DNA of 64,000 nucleotides, taken from assembly GCF_001399675.1 (NCBI RefSeq), contig NZ_LJCO01000008.1, positions 310,001 through 374,000 of the forward strand. Reading direction: 5' to 3'. Shown piece by piece: positions 41,991 to 50,713 of the stretch (its first letter is position 1; every line of letters begins with the position of its first letter). The notes below the pieces were generated by a model, which had not been told where the DNA came from, searched no databases, and was given only the letters and a program-made list of their open reading frames with translations. This DNA comes from Paenalicyclobacillus ferrooxydans. Its GTDB lineage: Bacteria > Bacillota > Bacilli > Alicyclobacillales > Alicyclobacillaceae. The position numbers and the translations under genes were made by a program.

Positions 41991-42034
41991 TGGCACTGAA
42001 TTGGCATGTATCAAAGTGATCCCCATGGTAGGGT
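41991..42034 (+). promoter_or_regulatory. TGGCAC-type promoter of the gene at 42079
   Basis: TGGCAC at 41991, TGGCAT at 42002 and TAGGGT at 42029-42034, preceded by TGG (extended -10). Transcription would start after 42040, so the open frame from 41971 cannot be the real start. Confidence 0.68.
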
Positions 42035-42078
42035 CATCCCAGTGCAAAAAAAAACTTAACGAGAAGGATGTGGATTTG

Positions 42079-42876
42079 ATGGAACAGGAACGAGAACAAC
42101 GTCTTGAACCGCCAGAAGTGCGTAGTTTTAATGGTGATGATCCCATTCAAATACTCTCGTTGTTCCGGCAGACGATGTCGCGAATGAATGAGCAATTGTT
42201 GCACCTTACCACCAAAGACGGAAGCGAGTCGGTTACATCCGAATTGGAACAGATTGAGGAATACCAGGAGAGAGTGGAGACCTACCTGCTTGAGGAATGT
42301 TTTGGACGTCTCGCCTCGTATGAGTGGCGAACCAACAATGTCGTTCTAGAGCATCTTCCCAGCGATATTCGATTTGTCCCTACATCCGAGGGGGTCACGA
42401 TTTCAGACATCCCGCTTTGGATGATAGGTCACAGGAGCCGTAAGAAATTGCCGCCGATGTATCACCGAGATCGCCCAATGATTCGGAAAATCCCCATGTG
42501 GCAAGCCTTGGTGGGTCATTTGAAAGCTTCTTACCTACAATCCGTATTGCAGGAGAATAACATGCTTCCGGACCGGCCATCCGACTACGCTCACATGGTG
42601 TTTCATTTTCACACGGGTCATTTCCAAGTACGCGATCTGGATCACTATGAGGTAGCCCCCATCGTGAACGCATGTGTGTCGAATGGATTGTTTGCCAGCG
42701 ATCACCCCAGTCGATTGTCTTTGACGATGATTTGGAACAAGGTGACGGGCGAGCCCCGTTTTGATGTACACGTTCGATATGTGGCTTGTGCTGCACCTCT
42801 ACCTTTGGATTTAGGAATGCTTCTAGGTTTGGATTTACAGAAATCGTCTAAATCCAAAGGCGAAATCCAAAGGTAG
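42079..42876 (+). CDS. Uncharacterised protein, possible RusA-like resolvase fold
   Basis: A 265-residue soluble protein. I chose ATG 42079 (GAGAAGGA upstream; TTG 42076 or GTG 42070 are alternatives). The first 90 residues are acidic and helical. The segment HFQVRDLDHYEVAPIVNACV followed by SNGLFASDHPSRLSL resembles the RusA catalytic pattern D-x-D-N/H-x-x-K/P-x-x-x-D-A-L...D-D. The match is weak but the acidic residues are in plausible places. RusA-type enzymes resolve Holliday junctions, which would fit plasmid processing. It has a TGGCAC promoter. Confidence 0.5.
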   Translation: MEQEREQRLEPPEVRSFNGDDPIQILSLFRQTMSRMNEQLLHLTTKDGSESVTSELEQIEEYQERVETYLLEECFGRLASYEWRTNNVVLEHLPSDIRFVPTSEGVTISDIPLWMIGHRSRKKLPPMYHRDRPMIRKIPMWQALVGHLKASYLQSVLQENNMLPDRPSDYAHMVFHFHTGHFQVRDLDHYEVAPIVNACVSNGLFASDHPSRLSLTMIWNKVTGEPRFDVHVRYVACAAPLPLDLGMLLGLDLQKSSKSKGEIQR

Positions 42877-42997
42877 AACACACGAAATCCTCGGTGCGAG
42901 TAGGCAGTATCACGAATTGCGCGGTGCAGACCGCCCTTGGAAAAGTGACGAGGGGAAGTAAAGGACGTTTTGGGGATTGGATGTTGGTGAAAACAAG

Positions 42998-43047
42998 GTG
43001 GCCCCTGATGGGGCTAAACCGTTAGGTTTAGTCACGGCAGGGGCCAC
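42998..43047 (+). repeat. Nested inverted repeat, possible oriT or regulatory RNA
   Basis: Outer arms GTGGCCCCTG (42998-43007) and CAGGGGCCAC (43038-43047) are perfectly complementary; inside, CTAAACC (43014-43020) pairs with GGTTTAG (43025-43031) across GTTA. The structure lies about 70 bp upstream of a winged-helix gene in a 240-bp intergenic region with no TGGCAC promoter. Two nested arms next to a DNA-processing gene are typical of origins of transfer, but an mRNA structure is equally possible. Confidence 0.6.
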
Positions 43048-43118
43048 TCCCACATGAGCCACAAAGCCAATCGGTGGTGGTAAATCGAGTCACATACAGG
43101 GGGAGGGGGGACCACGAT

Positions 43119-44285
43119 ATGGGCAAGGTGTCGCAGCAGTGGGAGCAGCAAACCAATATCCGCGCAGACGAGGTGTGCAAGGCACTCGTGCGGATGCCGC
43201 TCATGACGTATGTACAAATGGCGCGATTGCTATCGATAAGCCCGCAACAAGCGCGTAACCTCGTAACCCACACTTGGGACAGGTTGTGCGAGCAGCCATA
43301 TCACAAGGCGTATCGTTCACCCAGATTCAAATTTGGTAGCAACCGGTTGAAGGCAATGGTTAAATTGACTGACCCAGCAATGGATACATGGTCGAAACAG
43401 GAGGGGGTAGCATCCCGTAACCAAGTCAAGCCGAAGGACATTGACCGCGTGCTCACCGTTACAGACATTTTGGTTGAATTGAGACTTCGGGGCGCGCTCT
43501 ATGATAACTGGGATATGATGCTCCCTCAAACCGTCAATGAGGGGTTGCACGCATGGCTGGTTCGCAAGGATGGGTACAAAATGGGGGTGTACGTATTGCC
43601 GACGCAGTACGACCAAATGGAGGACGCAAAACGAACAGTGATTTTACGGGGGATTATCCGCAGGGTGACGCAACATATCGGCGTGACGGACACGTTGTTT
43701 CTGGTGCCTGCCCAGCAATACGAAAGCATTCTGCGAATCATGACGAAGCTGAAAAACGATGGGCATTCTTTGTTTTTGTTACCGCTTGAACCATTGCTAA
43801 CGGAACCGGAATGGTTCTTAAACGCAATTGCAGACCACGAGAAACGGGCCATGGAAGCACTTTGGCCACTACTGGACGTGCAGGAGACCCTACCGTTTAC
43901 GGCTCAGTATCAATATGCTGCACTTTGTAAATTTGGTCCACGATTGTGTCGGTTCATTGATGTGTACAGCAATGGTAGCGTCGACCGTGTACGAACATGG
44001 CTCAGCTCGAGGAATTCGTTTGCCTATCAGGTACCGGGAACAGGGGAAGCGGCTAAGGCGTGGGTATATGCATATCATCCAATCATGACGGAGGTCCTGG
44101 CGACAGTTCTAAGTGAGCGAGAGACCATAACGGAAGTCTATCCGTGGCCGGAGGCGGCTCGCTCTGTGTCATCGAAAAACGCTGCCTTGGTGTCCGACAA
44201 CCGGGAGGATTGGAGTCTATTTGATGATACTTGGGGGCAGATGAACAGAACAAAAAGCCACAGTGATGAGTTGCAGAAGGTATAG
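43119..44285 (+). CDS. Winged-helix protein, possible replication-relaxation family
   Basis: A 388-residue protein from ATG 43119 behind GGAGGGGG. An N-terminal winged-helix motif reads MTYVQMARLLSISPQQARNL followed by a wing (YHKAYRSPRFKFGSNRLKAM). The central region (KPKDIDRVLTVTDILVELRL) resembles the D-R-x-L-x-x-x-D-x-x-x-x-L pattern of replication-relaxation-type proteins of Gram-positive plasmids, with a possible nuclease-like core and a long C-terminal region. No HUH or relaxase motif is visible. It could bind the nested inverted repeat upstream. Confidence 0.5.
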   Translation: MGKVSQQWEQQTNIRADEVCKALVRMPLMTYVQMARLLSISPQQARNLVTHTWDRLCEQPYHKAYRSPRFKFGSNRLKAMVKLTDPAMDTWSKQEGVASRNQVKPKDIDRVLTVTDILVELRLRGALYDNWDMMLPQTVNEGLHAWLVRKDGYKMGVYVLPTQYDQMEDAKRTVILRGIIRRVTQHIGVTDTLFLVPAQQYESILRIMTKLKNDGHSLFLLPLEPLLTEPEWFLNAIADHEKRAMEALWPLLDVQETLPFTAQYQYAALCKFGPRLCRFIDVYSNGSVDRVRTWLSSRNSFAYQVPGTGEAAKAWVYAYHPIMTEVLATVLSERETITEVYPWPEAARSVSSKNAALVSDNREDWSLFDDTWGQMNRTKSHSDELQKV

Positions 44286-44331
44286 ACACAGACTTTGCTA
44301 AGACTTTGGGCCACATCCCCAGATGAAACGA

Positions 44332-44361
44332 AAGCGTCTCGGCTTGTCGTTCGAGACGCTT
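44332..44361. terminator. Bidirectional stem-loop between convergent genes
   Basis: AAGCGTCTCG pairs with CGAGACGCTT. It lies between the winged-helix gene and the convergent ars operon and can stop transcripts from both sides, although T tracts are short. Confidence 0.75.
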
Positions 44362-44375
44362 CGCATTGAACGGGA

Positions 44376-44654
44376 TTAACAATTGGTTTGCCCGACCAAG
44401 ACAAGCCCTGATCCCGCCTCAGTGCTTTTAAAATCTAAGCTAACGTCTTGTGTATGTGGAACCACGCGATTTTCGATGGCAACCTTAATATCGTTAATGA
44501 TTTGGACAATGTCATCGTCATGTGGTTCATCTAGCGACAATCCAAGTTTTGGACCACAACAGCCCGCGCCAGCAAAAATCACACGAATACCTTCTGCATT
44601 GTGTTCTTTCAATAACCTGTCCACATATATCTTTCCAGCATCCGTAATTTGCAT
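44376..44654 (-). CDS. HesB/IscA-like protein of the arsenic operon
   Basis: A 92-residue protein with the HesB-like fold: [20 protein letters not shown], then FAGAGCCGPKLGLSLDEPHD and a C-terminal QTNC. The Cys pair and the last Cys could bind iron or arsenite. Such small proteins occur at the end of ars operons in Bacillota; their role there is not settled. It overlaps arsI by one base. Confidence 0.75.
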   Translation of the reverse strand: MQITDAGKIYVDRLLKEHNAEGIRVIFAGAGCCGPKLGLSLDEPHDDDIVQIINDIKVAIENRVVPHTQDVSLDFKSTEAGSGLVLVGQTNC

Positions 44655-45136
44655 TATGCATTACCCCCTCTCGACGGAACTTCAATTTGTATAAAGCTTG
44701 GTTGCGAAGGTGGAGCACAGCAAAGAGAGAGATTATGACGTGCATCGTCTGCCGACTCAAACTCACTGTCTTCTTTAGTGAAGAAAATCTCCCACGCGTT
44801 GCCGTCTGGGTCGTAAACCCAAACCTTGTCTTGCACGGCATAACAGCAAGTTGTGTTCATTTCATCGATCAACACTAAATGATTTTGGCGAAGTCGTTCA
44901 CCCATTGCCAATACTTCTTCGGTATTGTTCACTTGAAAGCCAAGATGATTGAGTACACCATCTTTTTCAAACGGACGTACGTTCAACGAAAAGTGAAGGG
45001 CTGGTTCATCCAGTTCAAATTTGGCATAGTTTTCTTTAATCTTCGTCGGTTCTGCACCAAAAAACGCACGGTAGAACTTCAGGGACGCCTCTAAATCACT
45101 GCAATTGACAGCGATGTGCATTCGTTTGATCGTCAT
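44654..45136 (-). CDS. arsI: ArsI/CadI-family vicinal-oxygen-chelate dioxygenase (C-As lyase type)
   Basis: A 160-residue protein of the glyoxalase/VOC fold. Metal-ligand positions are the His in [10 protein letters not shown], the His in LNHLGFQ and the Glu in AWEIFF; the vicinal cysteines in [14 protein letters not shown] are the hallmark of ArsI, which binds trivalent organoarsenicals and splits the carbon-arsenic bond. CadI-type proteins share the fold, so cadmium-related function cannot be excluded. It overlaps arsC by 4 nt. Confidence 0.85.
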   Translation of the reverse strand: MTIKRMHIAVNCSDLEASLKFYRAFFGAEPTKIKENYAKFELDEPALHFSLNVRPFEKDGVLNHLGFQVNNTEEVLAMGERLRQNHLVLIDEMNTTCCYAVQDKVWVYDPDGNAWEIFFTKEDSEFESADDARHNLSLCCAPPSQPSFIQIEVPSRGGNA

Positions 45137-45558
45137 TGGCTGACTTCCTCCTCAAGAAACTTGGCAATGCGGTCTTTAATGGCGTCACGGACCTCGTGAA
45201 ATTTTGCAGTAACTTCTTCTTCCGATCCTGTTGCTCTAGCAGGGTCTTCAAATCCCCAGTGCAGACGGTTCACGGTTGGCGGCGTAACAGGGCATTTGTC
45301 ATTTGCGTCCCCGCACAGCGTAATAACGTAGTCAGCTTTATTCAAAATCTCAGGGTCAATCAACTCTGATTTGTGATGGGAAATGTCGACTCCTGCCTCT
45401 TTCATTGCTGCGACGGCACGTGGGTTCAGTCCATGCGTCTCGATCCCTGCGCTGTAAACATCAATTTTGCCTTGTCCGAGGTGTCTTGCCCATCCTTCAG
45501 CCATCTGACTGCGGCATGAGTTACCGGTGCAAAGGAAGTAAATGAGTGGTTTTTTCAT
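45133..45558 (-). CDS. arsC: Thioredoxin-type arsenate reductase ArsC
   Basis: A 141-residue protein from the ATG at 45558 behind GGAGGAG. The P-loop [19 protein letters not shown] contains the first catalytic Cys in the CTGNSCRS form shared with low-molecular-weight tyrosine phosphatases; the Cys pair for disulfide relay is in [15 protein letters not shown]. It reduces arsenate to arsenite in the cytoplasm with thioredoxin as electron donor. Confidence 0.95.
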   Translation of the reverse strand: MKKPLIYFLCTGNSCRSQMAEGWARHLGQGKIDVYSAGIETHGLNPRAVAAMKEAGVDISHHKSELIDPEILNKADYVITLCGDANDKCPVTPPTVNRLHWGFEDPARATGSEEEVTAKFHEVRDAIKDRIAKFLEEEVSQ

Positions 45559-45577
45559 GTAAGTCTCCTCCTCCAAA

Positions 45578-46879
45578 TTAGTGAATCAGTGTTAGCCATA
45601 AGTAGAGTCCTGTCAGTGTCACAAAGAGTGTTGGAATGGTTAGCACAATACCGGTCTTGAAGTATTGACCCCACCCGATTTTCACACCTTTTTGTGACAG
45701 AACGTGTAGCCACAAAAGCGTTGCCAGTGAGCCAATTGGCGTAATTTTTGGTCCGAGGTCGCTTCCGATGACATTCGCATACACCATGGCCTCATGCATC
45801 ACGCCCGTGGCGTTTGTTGAGTGAATGGCAAGTGCATCAATCATGACCGTCGGCATGTTGTTCATGATGCTTGACAGAATCGCCGCGACAAAGCCCGTGA
45901 AGAGCGTACCGCCATAGAGACCACCACCCGTCGACCATTGCATCAGGTGACCCAACAACTTGGTCAGCCCTGCATTTCGCAGTCCATACACGACCACATA
46001 CATACCAATGGAAAACACAACGATTGCCCACGGTGCAGACTGAATTGTTTTCCATGGGGCAATGGTCTTGGTTCGTGTCCCTGCAATTAAAAAGACCAGC
46101 GCAATCACAAGAGCAACAGCAGATACCGGAATATGGAGAAGCTCCGTCAAAATGTAGCCGACGAGCAAAATTACGAGAATAATCCAGGATGTTTTAAACA
46201 TGCCATTGTGCTTAATCGCGTGTGTGGCTTCTGGTAAATCACTCGGATTGTATTCTTTCGGAATATCTTTGCGAAAGAACAGATATAACATCAGGAGACT
46301 CGCACCGAATGAGAATAAATCAGGAACAATCATGTGAAGGGCATATCGAATAAAGCCAATCCTAAAATAATCTGCCGACACGATGTTCACCAGGTTACTC
46401 ACGATGAGTGGCAACGAAGTGGTATCCGCAATGAACCCACTTGCCAAAATAAACGGAAACATCTTCTTCATGTCGAACTTCAAAAGTTTTACTTTTTCAA
46501 GCACGATCGGTGTCAAAATGAGTGCGGCACCGTCGTTTGCAAAAAACGCGGCAACAATCGCACCGAGGATAGAGATGAAAAGAAATACCTTCCGTCCATT
46601 CCCCTTCGCAGCGTGTGCCATTTTCAAGGCTGCCCACTCAAAGAATCCAATTTGATCAAGAATGGTCGAAATGATGATAATGCCAACGAAGGACAGTGTC
46701 GCATCCCATACGATTTTGGTCACAGACCACACGTCACCCAAATGAACGACGTGAAGCAGCAAGGCAAGAACTGCCCCACCTAACGCACTCCAACCAATTG
46801 ACAGCCCTTTTGGTTGCCAAATCACAAACACCAATGTAATCACAAATACGCCGATCGCTAACCATGTCATGAATGTCAT
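45578..46879 (-). CDS. arsB: ArsB-type arsenite efflux permease
   Basis: A 433-residue polytopic membrane protein of the ArsB/NhaD ion-transporter group, with about 12 helices. Signature stretches are [40 protein letters not shown] and [20 protein letters not shown]. It exports arsenite using the membrane potential. Its ATG overlaps the arsR stop (ATGA). Confidence 0.95.
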   Translation of the reverse strand: MTFMTWLAIGVFVITLVFVIWQPKGLSIGWSALGGAVLALLLHVVHLGDVWSVTKIVWDATLSFVGIIIISTILDQIGFFEWAALKMAHAAKGNGRKVFLFISILGAIVAAFFANDGAALILTPIVLEKVKLLKFDMKKMFPFILASGFIADTTSLPLIVSNLVNIVSADYFRIGFIRYALHMIVPDLFSFGASLLMLYLFFRKDIPKEYNPSDLPEATHAIKHNGMFKTSWIILVILLVGYILTELLHIPVSAVALVIALVFLIAGTRTKTIAPWKTIQSAPWAIVVFSIGMYVVVYGLRNAGLTKLLGHLMQWSTGGGLYGGTLFTGFVAAILSSIMNNMPTVMIDALAIHSTNATGVMHEAMVYANVIGSDLGPKITPIGSLATLLWLHVLSQKGVKIGWGQYFKTGIVLTIPTLFVTLTGLYLWLTLIH

Positions 46880-47214
46880 GAATTCATCGCACCGTCACAC
46901 TGGACGAGTAAGCCTTTCTCTTGAAGCTCATTTAGTTCATTCGTCATGTCAGGCAAATTGTTTAGCGATACACCAATCTCATTCAATCGATCACGGTTGA
47001 GCGAGTAAAACACCCACATTCCTTTGCGGGTTTCTTTCACGATGCCTGCGCTCTTAAGTCTGCTCATGTGTTTCGATACCGCAGGCTGCGAAATCCCAAA
47101 CAAAGGAACCAATTCGCAAACACAACAGTCTCGGATATTTAACAAAGCAATGACCTTGAGCCGTGTCGGATCTGCCAGTGCTTTTAGGGCATCCGCTAGG
47201 CTTTCAAAGTTCAT
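46876..47214 (-). CDS. arsR: ArsR-type metalloregulator
   Basis: A 112-residue ArsR/SmtB repressor from the ATG at 47214 behind GGAGTG. The HTH domain is [20 protein letters not shown] followed by [20 protein letters not shown]; the cysteines in DCCVCEL form the classical arsenite site. It represses the operon and leaves DNA when arsenite binds. A matching inverted repeat lies at 47240-47255. Confidence 0.95.
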   Translation of the reverse strand: MNFESLADALKALADPTRLKVIALLNIRDCCVCELVPLFGISQPAVSKHMSRLKSAGIVKETRKGMWVFYSLNRDRLNEIGVSLNNLPDMTNELNELQEKGLLVQCDGAMNS

Positions 47215-47239
47215 ATGTACATCACTCCTCTCCAATATA

Positions 47240-47255
47240 ATAACCATATCGTTAT
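47240..47255. promoter_or_regulatory. Putative ArsR operator
   Basis: ATAAC-N6-GTTAT is an inverted repeat 26 bp upstream of the arsR start, in an A/T-rich stretch that would contain the promoter. Imperfect palindromes of this kind are typical ArsR binding sites. Confidence 0.6.
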
Positions 47256-47391
47256 GTAATTATCAATAGCTGTGGAACATACGCAGCGAATTCTGAAGAA
47301 GGACATTGTCGATATACCTCAGGAGATGGGGATGAGGTATATTTTGACGCCTCGTTTTCCTACTACTACACGCCGTACGAGAATGCGGATG

Positions 47392-47435
47392 TGGCACAAA
47401 GTTGGCGTTCGAACACATCACGTGTCAGCTACCCT
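47392..47435 (+). promoter_or_regulatory. TGGCAC-type promoter of the helicase gene
   Basis: TGGCAC at 47392, TGGCGT at 47403 and TACCCT at 47430-47435, with a G two bases before the -10. It ends 42 nt before ATG 47477. Confidence 0.65.
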
Positions 47436-47476
47436 GTATCTGATATCCTGCTGTAATCGTCGGGGAGGGGTACAAG

Positions 47477-49663
47477 ATGGGGACTTGGATTCGGGCTACC
47501 GTAGGACGGCGCAACTTCAAACTTGCGTATGCAGACTTGATACAAGGCGATGCTGCCACTCAGGAACTTCTCCATGAACTGTACGAGGCACGCGCCGAAG
47601 TTGCATGCATGTGTGATGACAAGCCGATCCCTATGCACATCCGGAGAATTCGAATCCGCCCTCCGACGTATTGCCTCGTGACGAATAAGCATCATCAGCA
47701 TGCTGAATCCTGCTTTCGCGGTAACCGCCCCCTCACGACGTCCAAATCAATCCCATCCACCCTGCGTGACGATGCTCCCGAAGTTCCCAACAAGCAAATC
47801 CAGATGATATCCGCAACGTCCATAACCGCGGATGACTACTCGGACCATACATTCAATCCAGACATATCACGGGACGAAAGGAGAACGTTCGTGCCAAACG
47901 TAGTAGAACTCAATGCTGGACAAAGAGAGGCGGCGATCCATAAAGACGGTCCATGTATTGTTGTCGCGGCGGCTGGGTCAGGAAAAACGGCGATGCTCAT
48001 TGCGAGGATGAGCTTACTTGTAGAAAACAGCGTGAAACCGGAACGGATTCTTGCGTGTACGTTCACCCGTAAGGCGGCAGACGAAATGAAGGATAGATTG
48101 GTTGCTGTCCTTGGGAGCCGTGGAAATCAGATTACCATCGGAACGATTCACTCGATAGCCTACCGTATGGTGATGCCGCAACTCGGTCAGGGTTGGAGTG
48201 TGGTAACGGAACCTTCGTGGTTGATTGAACAGGTACTGGAATCACCAGGCGGGTCACACAATCGTCATGGGGTAGGGAAGATTTTGGCGCAGAACGAGGC
48301 GACTCTTGGCGTGTGTCGCGCAAAGGCGAATGCACTTTGGCCGATGCAGGTTGACGGGGCACTAGGGAAGGTGTACAAGGCATATGAGAATCTGAAGTTA
48401 GAGAAAAAGAAGCTGGATTTCGAGGACCTCCTACTCCATGCTGTGCGCCTGTTTCAGACGCGCCCTGACCTCGCACAACAGTGGCAAAATCGCTTTGACT
48501 ATGTTCTGGTCGATGAGTTTCAAGACGTCAACCAGATACAGTGGCTGTTTTTATGTGAATTGGTGAAAAAGACGCGGAACTTGTGTGTGGTTGGTGACGA
48601 TTGGCAGAGTATTTACGGATTTCGGGGTGCCCGGCCTGCGCTGATGCAGTCGTTTCTACGGCAGTTTCCGAATGCGAAGAAAGTCGTGCTGTCGATGAAT
48701 TATCGGTCGCATGACCTGATTGTCGATCTCGGGAATCGTGTTATCGAATTGAACCAAGGGCACCAGATCGAAAAGCGTGTGCAGGCGAACCGTGGCATCT
48801 CTGAAAGTGCCGTTGTTCAGATTGTGACTGTACAGTCAGACGTGGAGGAAGCGCGTTTTGTCGCGAATGAAATTCAGCAAATGAAAGAAAGGTGGCCAGA
48901 AGTTCCGTACAACGAGTACGCCGTGCTCTATCGGACGAATATACAGTCCCGCGTGTATGAAGAGGCTCTGGCCGAACGTGGGATCGCTTATCAGATTGTT
49001 GGGGACAGCCATTTCTATGAAAGCCGGGATGTAAAGGTGATTCTCGATTACCTTCGTATGGTGTGTGACAAATCGGATCCGACACTGTGGGGACCACTGA
49101 TCAACCGTCCCAAGCGATTTGTACCAAATGCAGTCGTACGCGACGTGCAACAGGGTGGCTGGGAAGCTGTGAAAAATCATGAGAAGTGCCAAGCGTTTAT
49201 AAGGACCATCACAGAACTCGAGAAACACTTGTCTCCAGCGGATGCCATCCGATGGCTCGTTGAAGCTGAACCCGGGCTTGTTCGGTCTCAAGATGATTTA
49301 GAGCCGATAAAGTGGGTCGACTCGCTCATCCATTCCGCCACTCGATATGAAACCATACCTGAGTTCTTACGGTTCGTGGATTGGGTTATCGAGTGGAGTC
49401 AATCGCCAAAGCGGGACGCTGTGCAATTGATGTCTATTCATCGGAGCAAAGGATTGGAATTCGAAACGGTATTTGTAACAGGTCTGGTCGAAGGACTGCT
49501 TCCGCACAAAAAGTCGCTGACAGAAGAAGGGGTACGTGAAGAAACCCGCCTTTGCTATGTCGCCATTACTCGCGCAAGGGAAAACCTTTATCTCTTATCG
49601 TCTGAGACGTATGGCGATACGGCGTTTGAAATGTCACGGTACATCAAAGCCCTCCAGGGATGA
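47477..49663 (+). CDS. UvrD/PcrA-type superfamily 1 helicase with N-terminal Cys/His module
   Basis: A 728-residue protein behind GGGGAGGGG. Residues about 145-728 form an SF1A helicase: LNAGQREAAIHKDGPCIVVA with Walker A AAGSGKTAM, motif II VDEFQDVN, motif III GDDWQSIYGFRGA, motif V-like IHRSKGLEFETVFVTGLVEG and motif VI EETRLCYVAITRARENLYLL. The first 110 residues are unusual: ACMCDDKPIPMHIRR and YCLVTNKHHQHAESC form a C-x-C...C...H-x5-C arrangement that looks zinc-binding and recalls the N-terminus of DUF1173 proteins of conjugative elements. It probably unwinds plasmid DNA during transfer or replication. Confidence 0.9.
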   Translation: MGTWIRATVGRRNFKLAYADLIQGDAATQELLHELYEARAEVACMCDDKPIPMHIRRIRIRPPTYCLVTNKHHQHAESCFRGNRPLTTSKSIPSTLRDDAPEVPNKQIQMISATSITADDYSDHTFNPDISRDERRTFVPNVVELNAGQREAAIHKDGPCIVVAAAGSGKTAMLIARMSLLVENSVKPERILACTFTRKAADEMKDRLVAVLGSRGNQITIGTIHSIAYRMVMPQLGQGWSVVTEPSWLIEQVLESPGGSHNRHGVGKILAQNEATLGVCRAKANALWPMQVDGALGKVYKAYENLKLEKKKLDFEDLLLHAVRLFQTRPDLAQQWQNRFDYVLVDEFQDVNQIQWLFLCELVKKTRNLCVVGDDWQSIYGFRGARPALMQSFLRQFPNAKKVVLSMNYRSHDLIVDLGNRVIELNQGHQIEKRVQANRGISESAVVQIVTVQSDVEEARFVANEIQQMKERWPEVPYNEYAVLYRTNIQSRVYEEALAERGIAYQIVGDSHFYESRDVKVILDYLRMVCDKSDPTLWGPLINRPKRFVPNAVVRDVQQGGWEAVKNHEKCQAFIRTITELEKHLSPADAIRWLVEAEPGLVRSQDDLEPIKWVDSLIHSATRYETIPEFLRFVDWVIEWSQSPKRDAVQLMSIHRSKGLEFETVFVTGLVEGLLPHKKSLTEEGVREETRLCYVAITRARENLYLLSSETYGDTAFEMSRYIKALQG

Positions 49664-49760
49664 GCAACCTGAGCGTATGGATAAGACATCGCAAGACAAT
49701 TCAAATCAGTGAGGCGATGGGATTCGAAATTGCCGCTCAATCGTTTCACTGAATAACGAA

Positions 49761-49804
49761 TGACACGAAGATGGCAAGCATCGACTCGACCAGTGAGTTA
49801 CCTT
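49761..49804 (+). promoter_or_regulatory. TGGCAC-type promoter of the YdjM-like gene
   Basis: TGACAC at 49761, TGGCAA at 49772 and TACCTT at 49799-49804, with a G two bases before the -10. It ends 89 nt before ATG 49893, the longest leader of the set. Confidence 0.6.
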
Positions 49805-49892
49805 CATTCCAATTGGATCAAAAACCATCAACGGTATACCCAAAGACGTGATAGCCTAGGGAAAGTCCGCATCACGAGGAGGGCTATCTATC

Positions 49893-50645
49893 ATGCTTGG
49901 AAGAACCCACATGGCCATAGGGGCACTGGGCGCAGCGACTTTGCTACCGCTCATTGAACATGCACCTTCGGAACCATTGAGGCAGATGTTACACAGTTCA
50001 TCAGGCTCGACGTCACTGGCCACCGTGGCCACGATGGCTTTTGCTGCCGTTGTCGGGAGTATCATTCCAGACTTGGATCAAGCGGACTCGACGATGGCGC
50101 ATAAGGTGGAACGGATCGGTCAACTGGCGATCATCGGGGTCCTAATTGCATCCATCCTGTTATTGCACCTTGAGACTTCCATGACTGCCTGGATATTTGT
50201 GGTTGTTTTTGGATGGTTGAGTAGTACGAAAGGGAACACATCTCGTCTTGCCGGACTCGGGCTACTTGGTGCCGGGGTGGTTTATCTTGGGCTACATCAT
50301 GACATACCGCTGTCTGCCGCCATTCTACTGGCAGGTTGGACAGTCGGCGCGATGTTCACCCCTCACCGGACCTTTACGCATAGTCTCGTAGGTCTCTTTA
50401 TCTTTGCAATGGGTGTTATTGAAGCACTCAAAGGCTTTACCCACCTGCACTTCGTATTTGTCGCAGATGGGCTTGTTCTTGGCTACGCTCTGCACATGGC
50501 CGCAGATGCGGTTGCAGGTGGGGTGCCGTTGTTGTGGCCATGGAAACATCGACAAGGCATTCGGCTCGTGCGTACCGGAAGCCCAGTGGACCATTTAATC
50601 GGGGGACTTGCGGTGTTGGCTTTTGTTGGACTGATCGTCTATTAA
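49893..50645 (+). CDS. YdjM/DUF457-family membrane metal-dependent hydrolase-like protein
   Basis: A 250-residue polytopic protein behind GGAGGG. Conserved motifs of the family are present: MLGRTHMAIGALGAATLLP, GSIIPDLDQADS, HRTFTHSLVG and GYALHMAADAVAGGVPLLWP. The His and Asp residues probably bind a metal at the membrane surface. Family members in other bacteria are linked to the SOS response or membrane lipids; the function on plasmids is unknown. It carries a TGGCAC promoter and lies just before the coupling protein. Confidence 0.85.
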   Translation: MLGRTHMAIGALGAATLLPLIEHAPSEPLRQMLHSSSGSTSLATVATMAFAAVVGSIIPDLDQADSTMAHKVERIGQLAIIGVLIASILLLHLETSMTAWIFVVVFGWLSSTKGNTSRLAGLGLLGAGVVYLGLHHDIPLSAAILLAGWTVGAMFTPHRTFTHSLVGLFIFAMGVIEALKGFTHLHFVFVADGLVLGYALHMAADAVAGGVPLLWPWKHRQGIRLVRTGSPVDHLIGGLAVLAFVGLIVY

Positions 50646-50713
50646 CATGCACAAACGGAACACGAGTTTCGACAGAGATACAATAAAGATTTGAATGAGG
50701 GAAGGGGAAGGGT

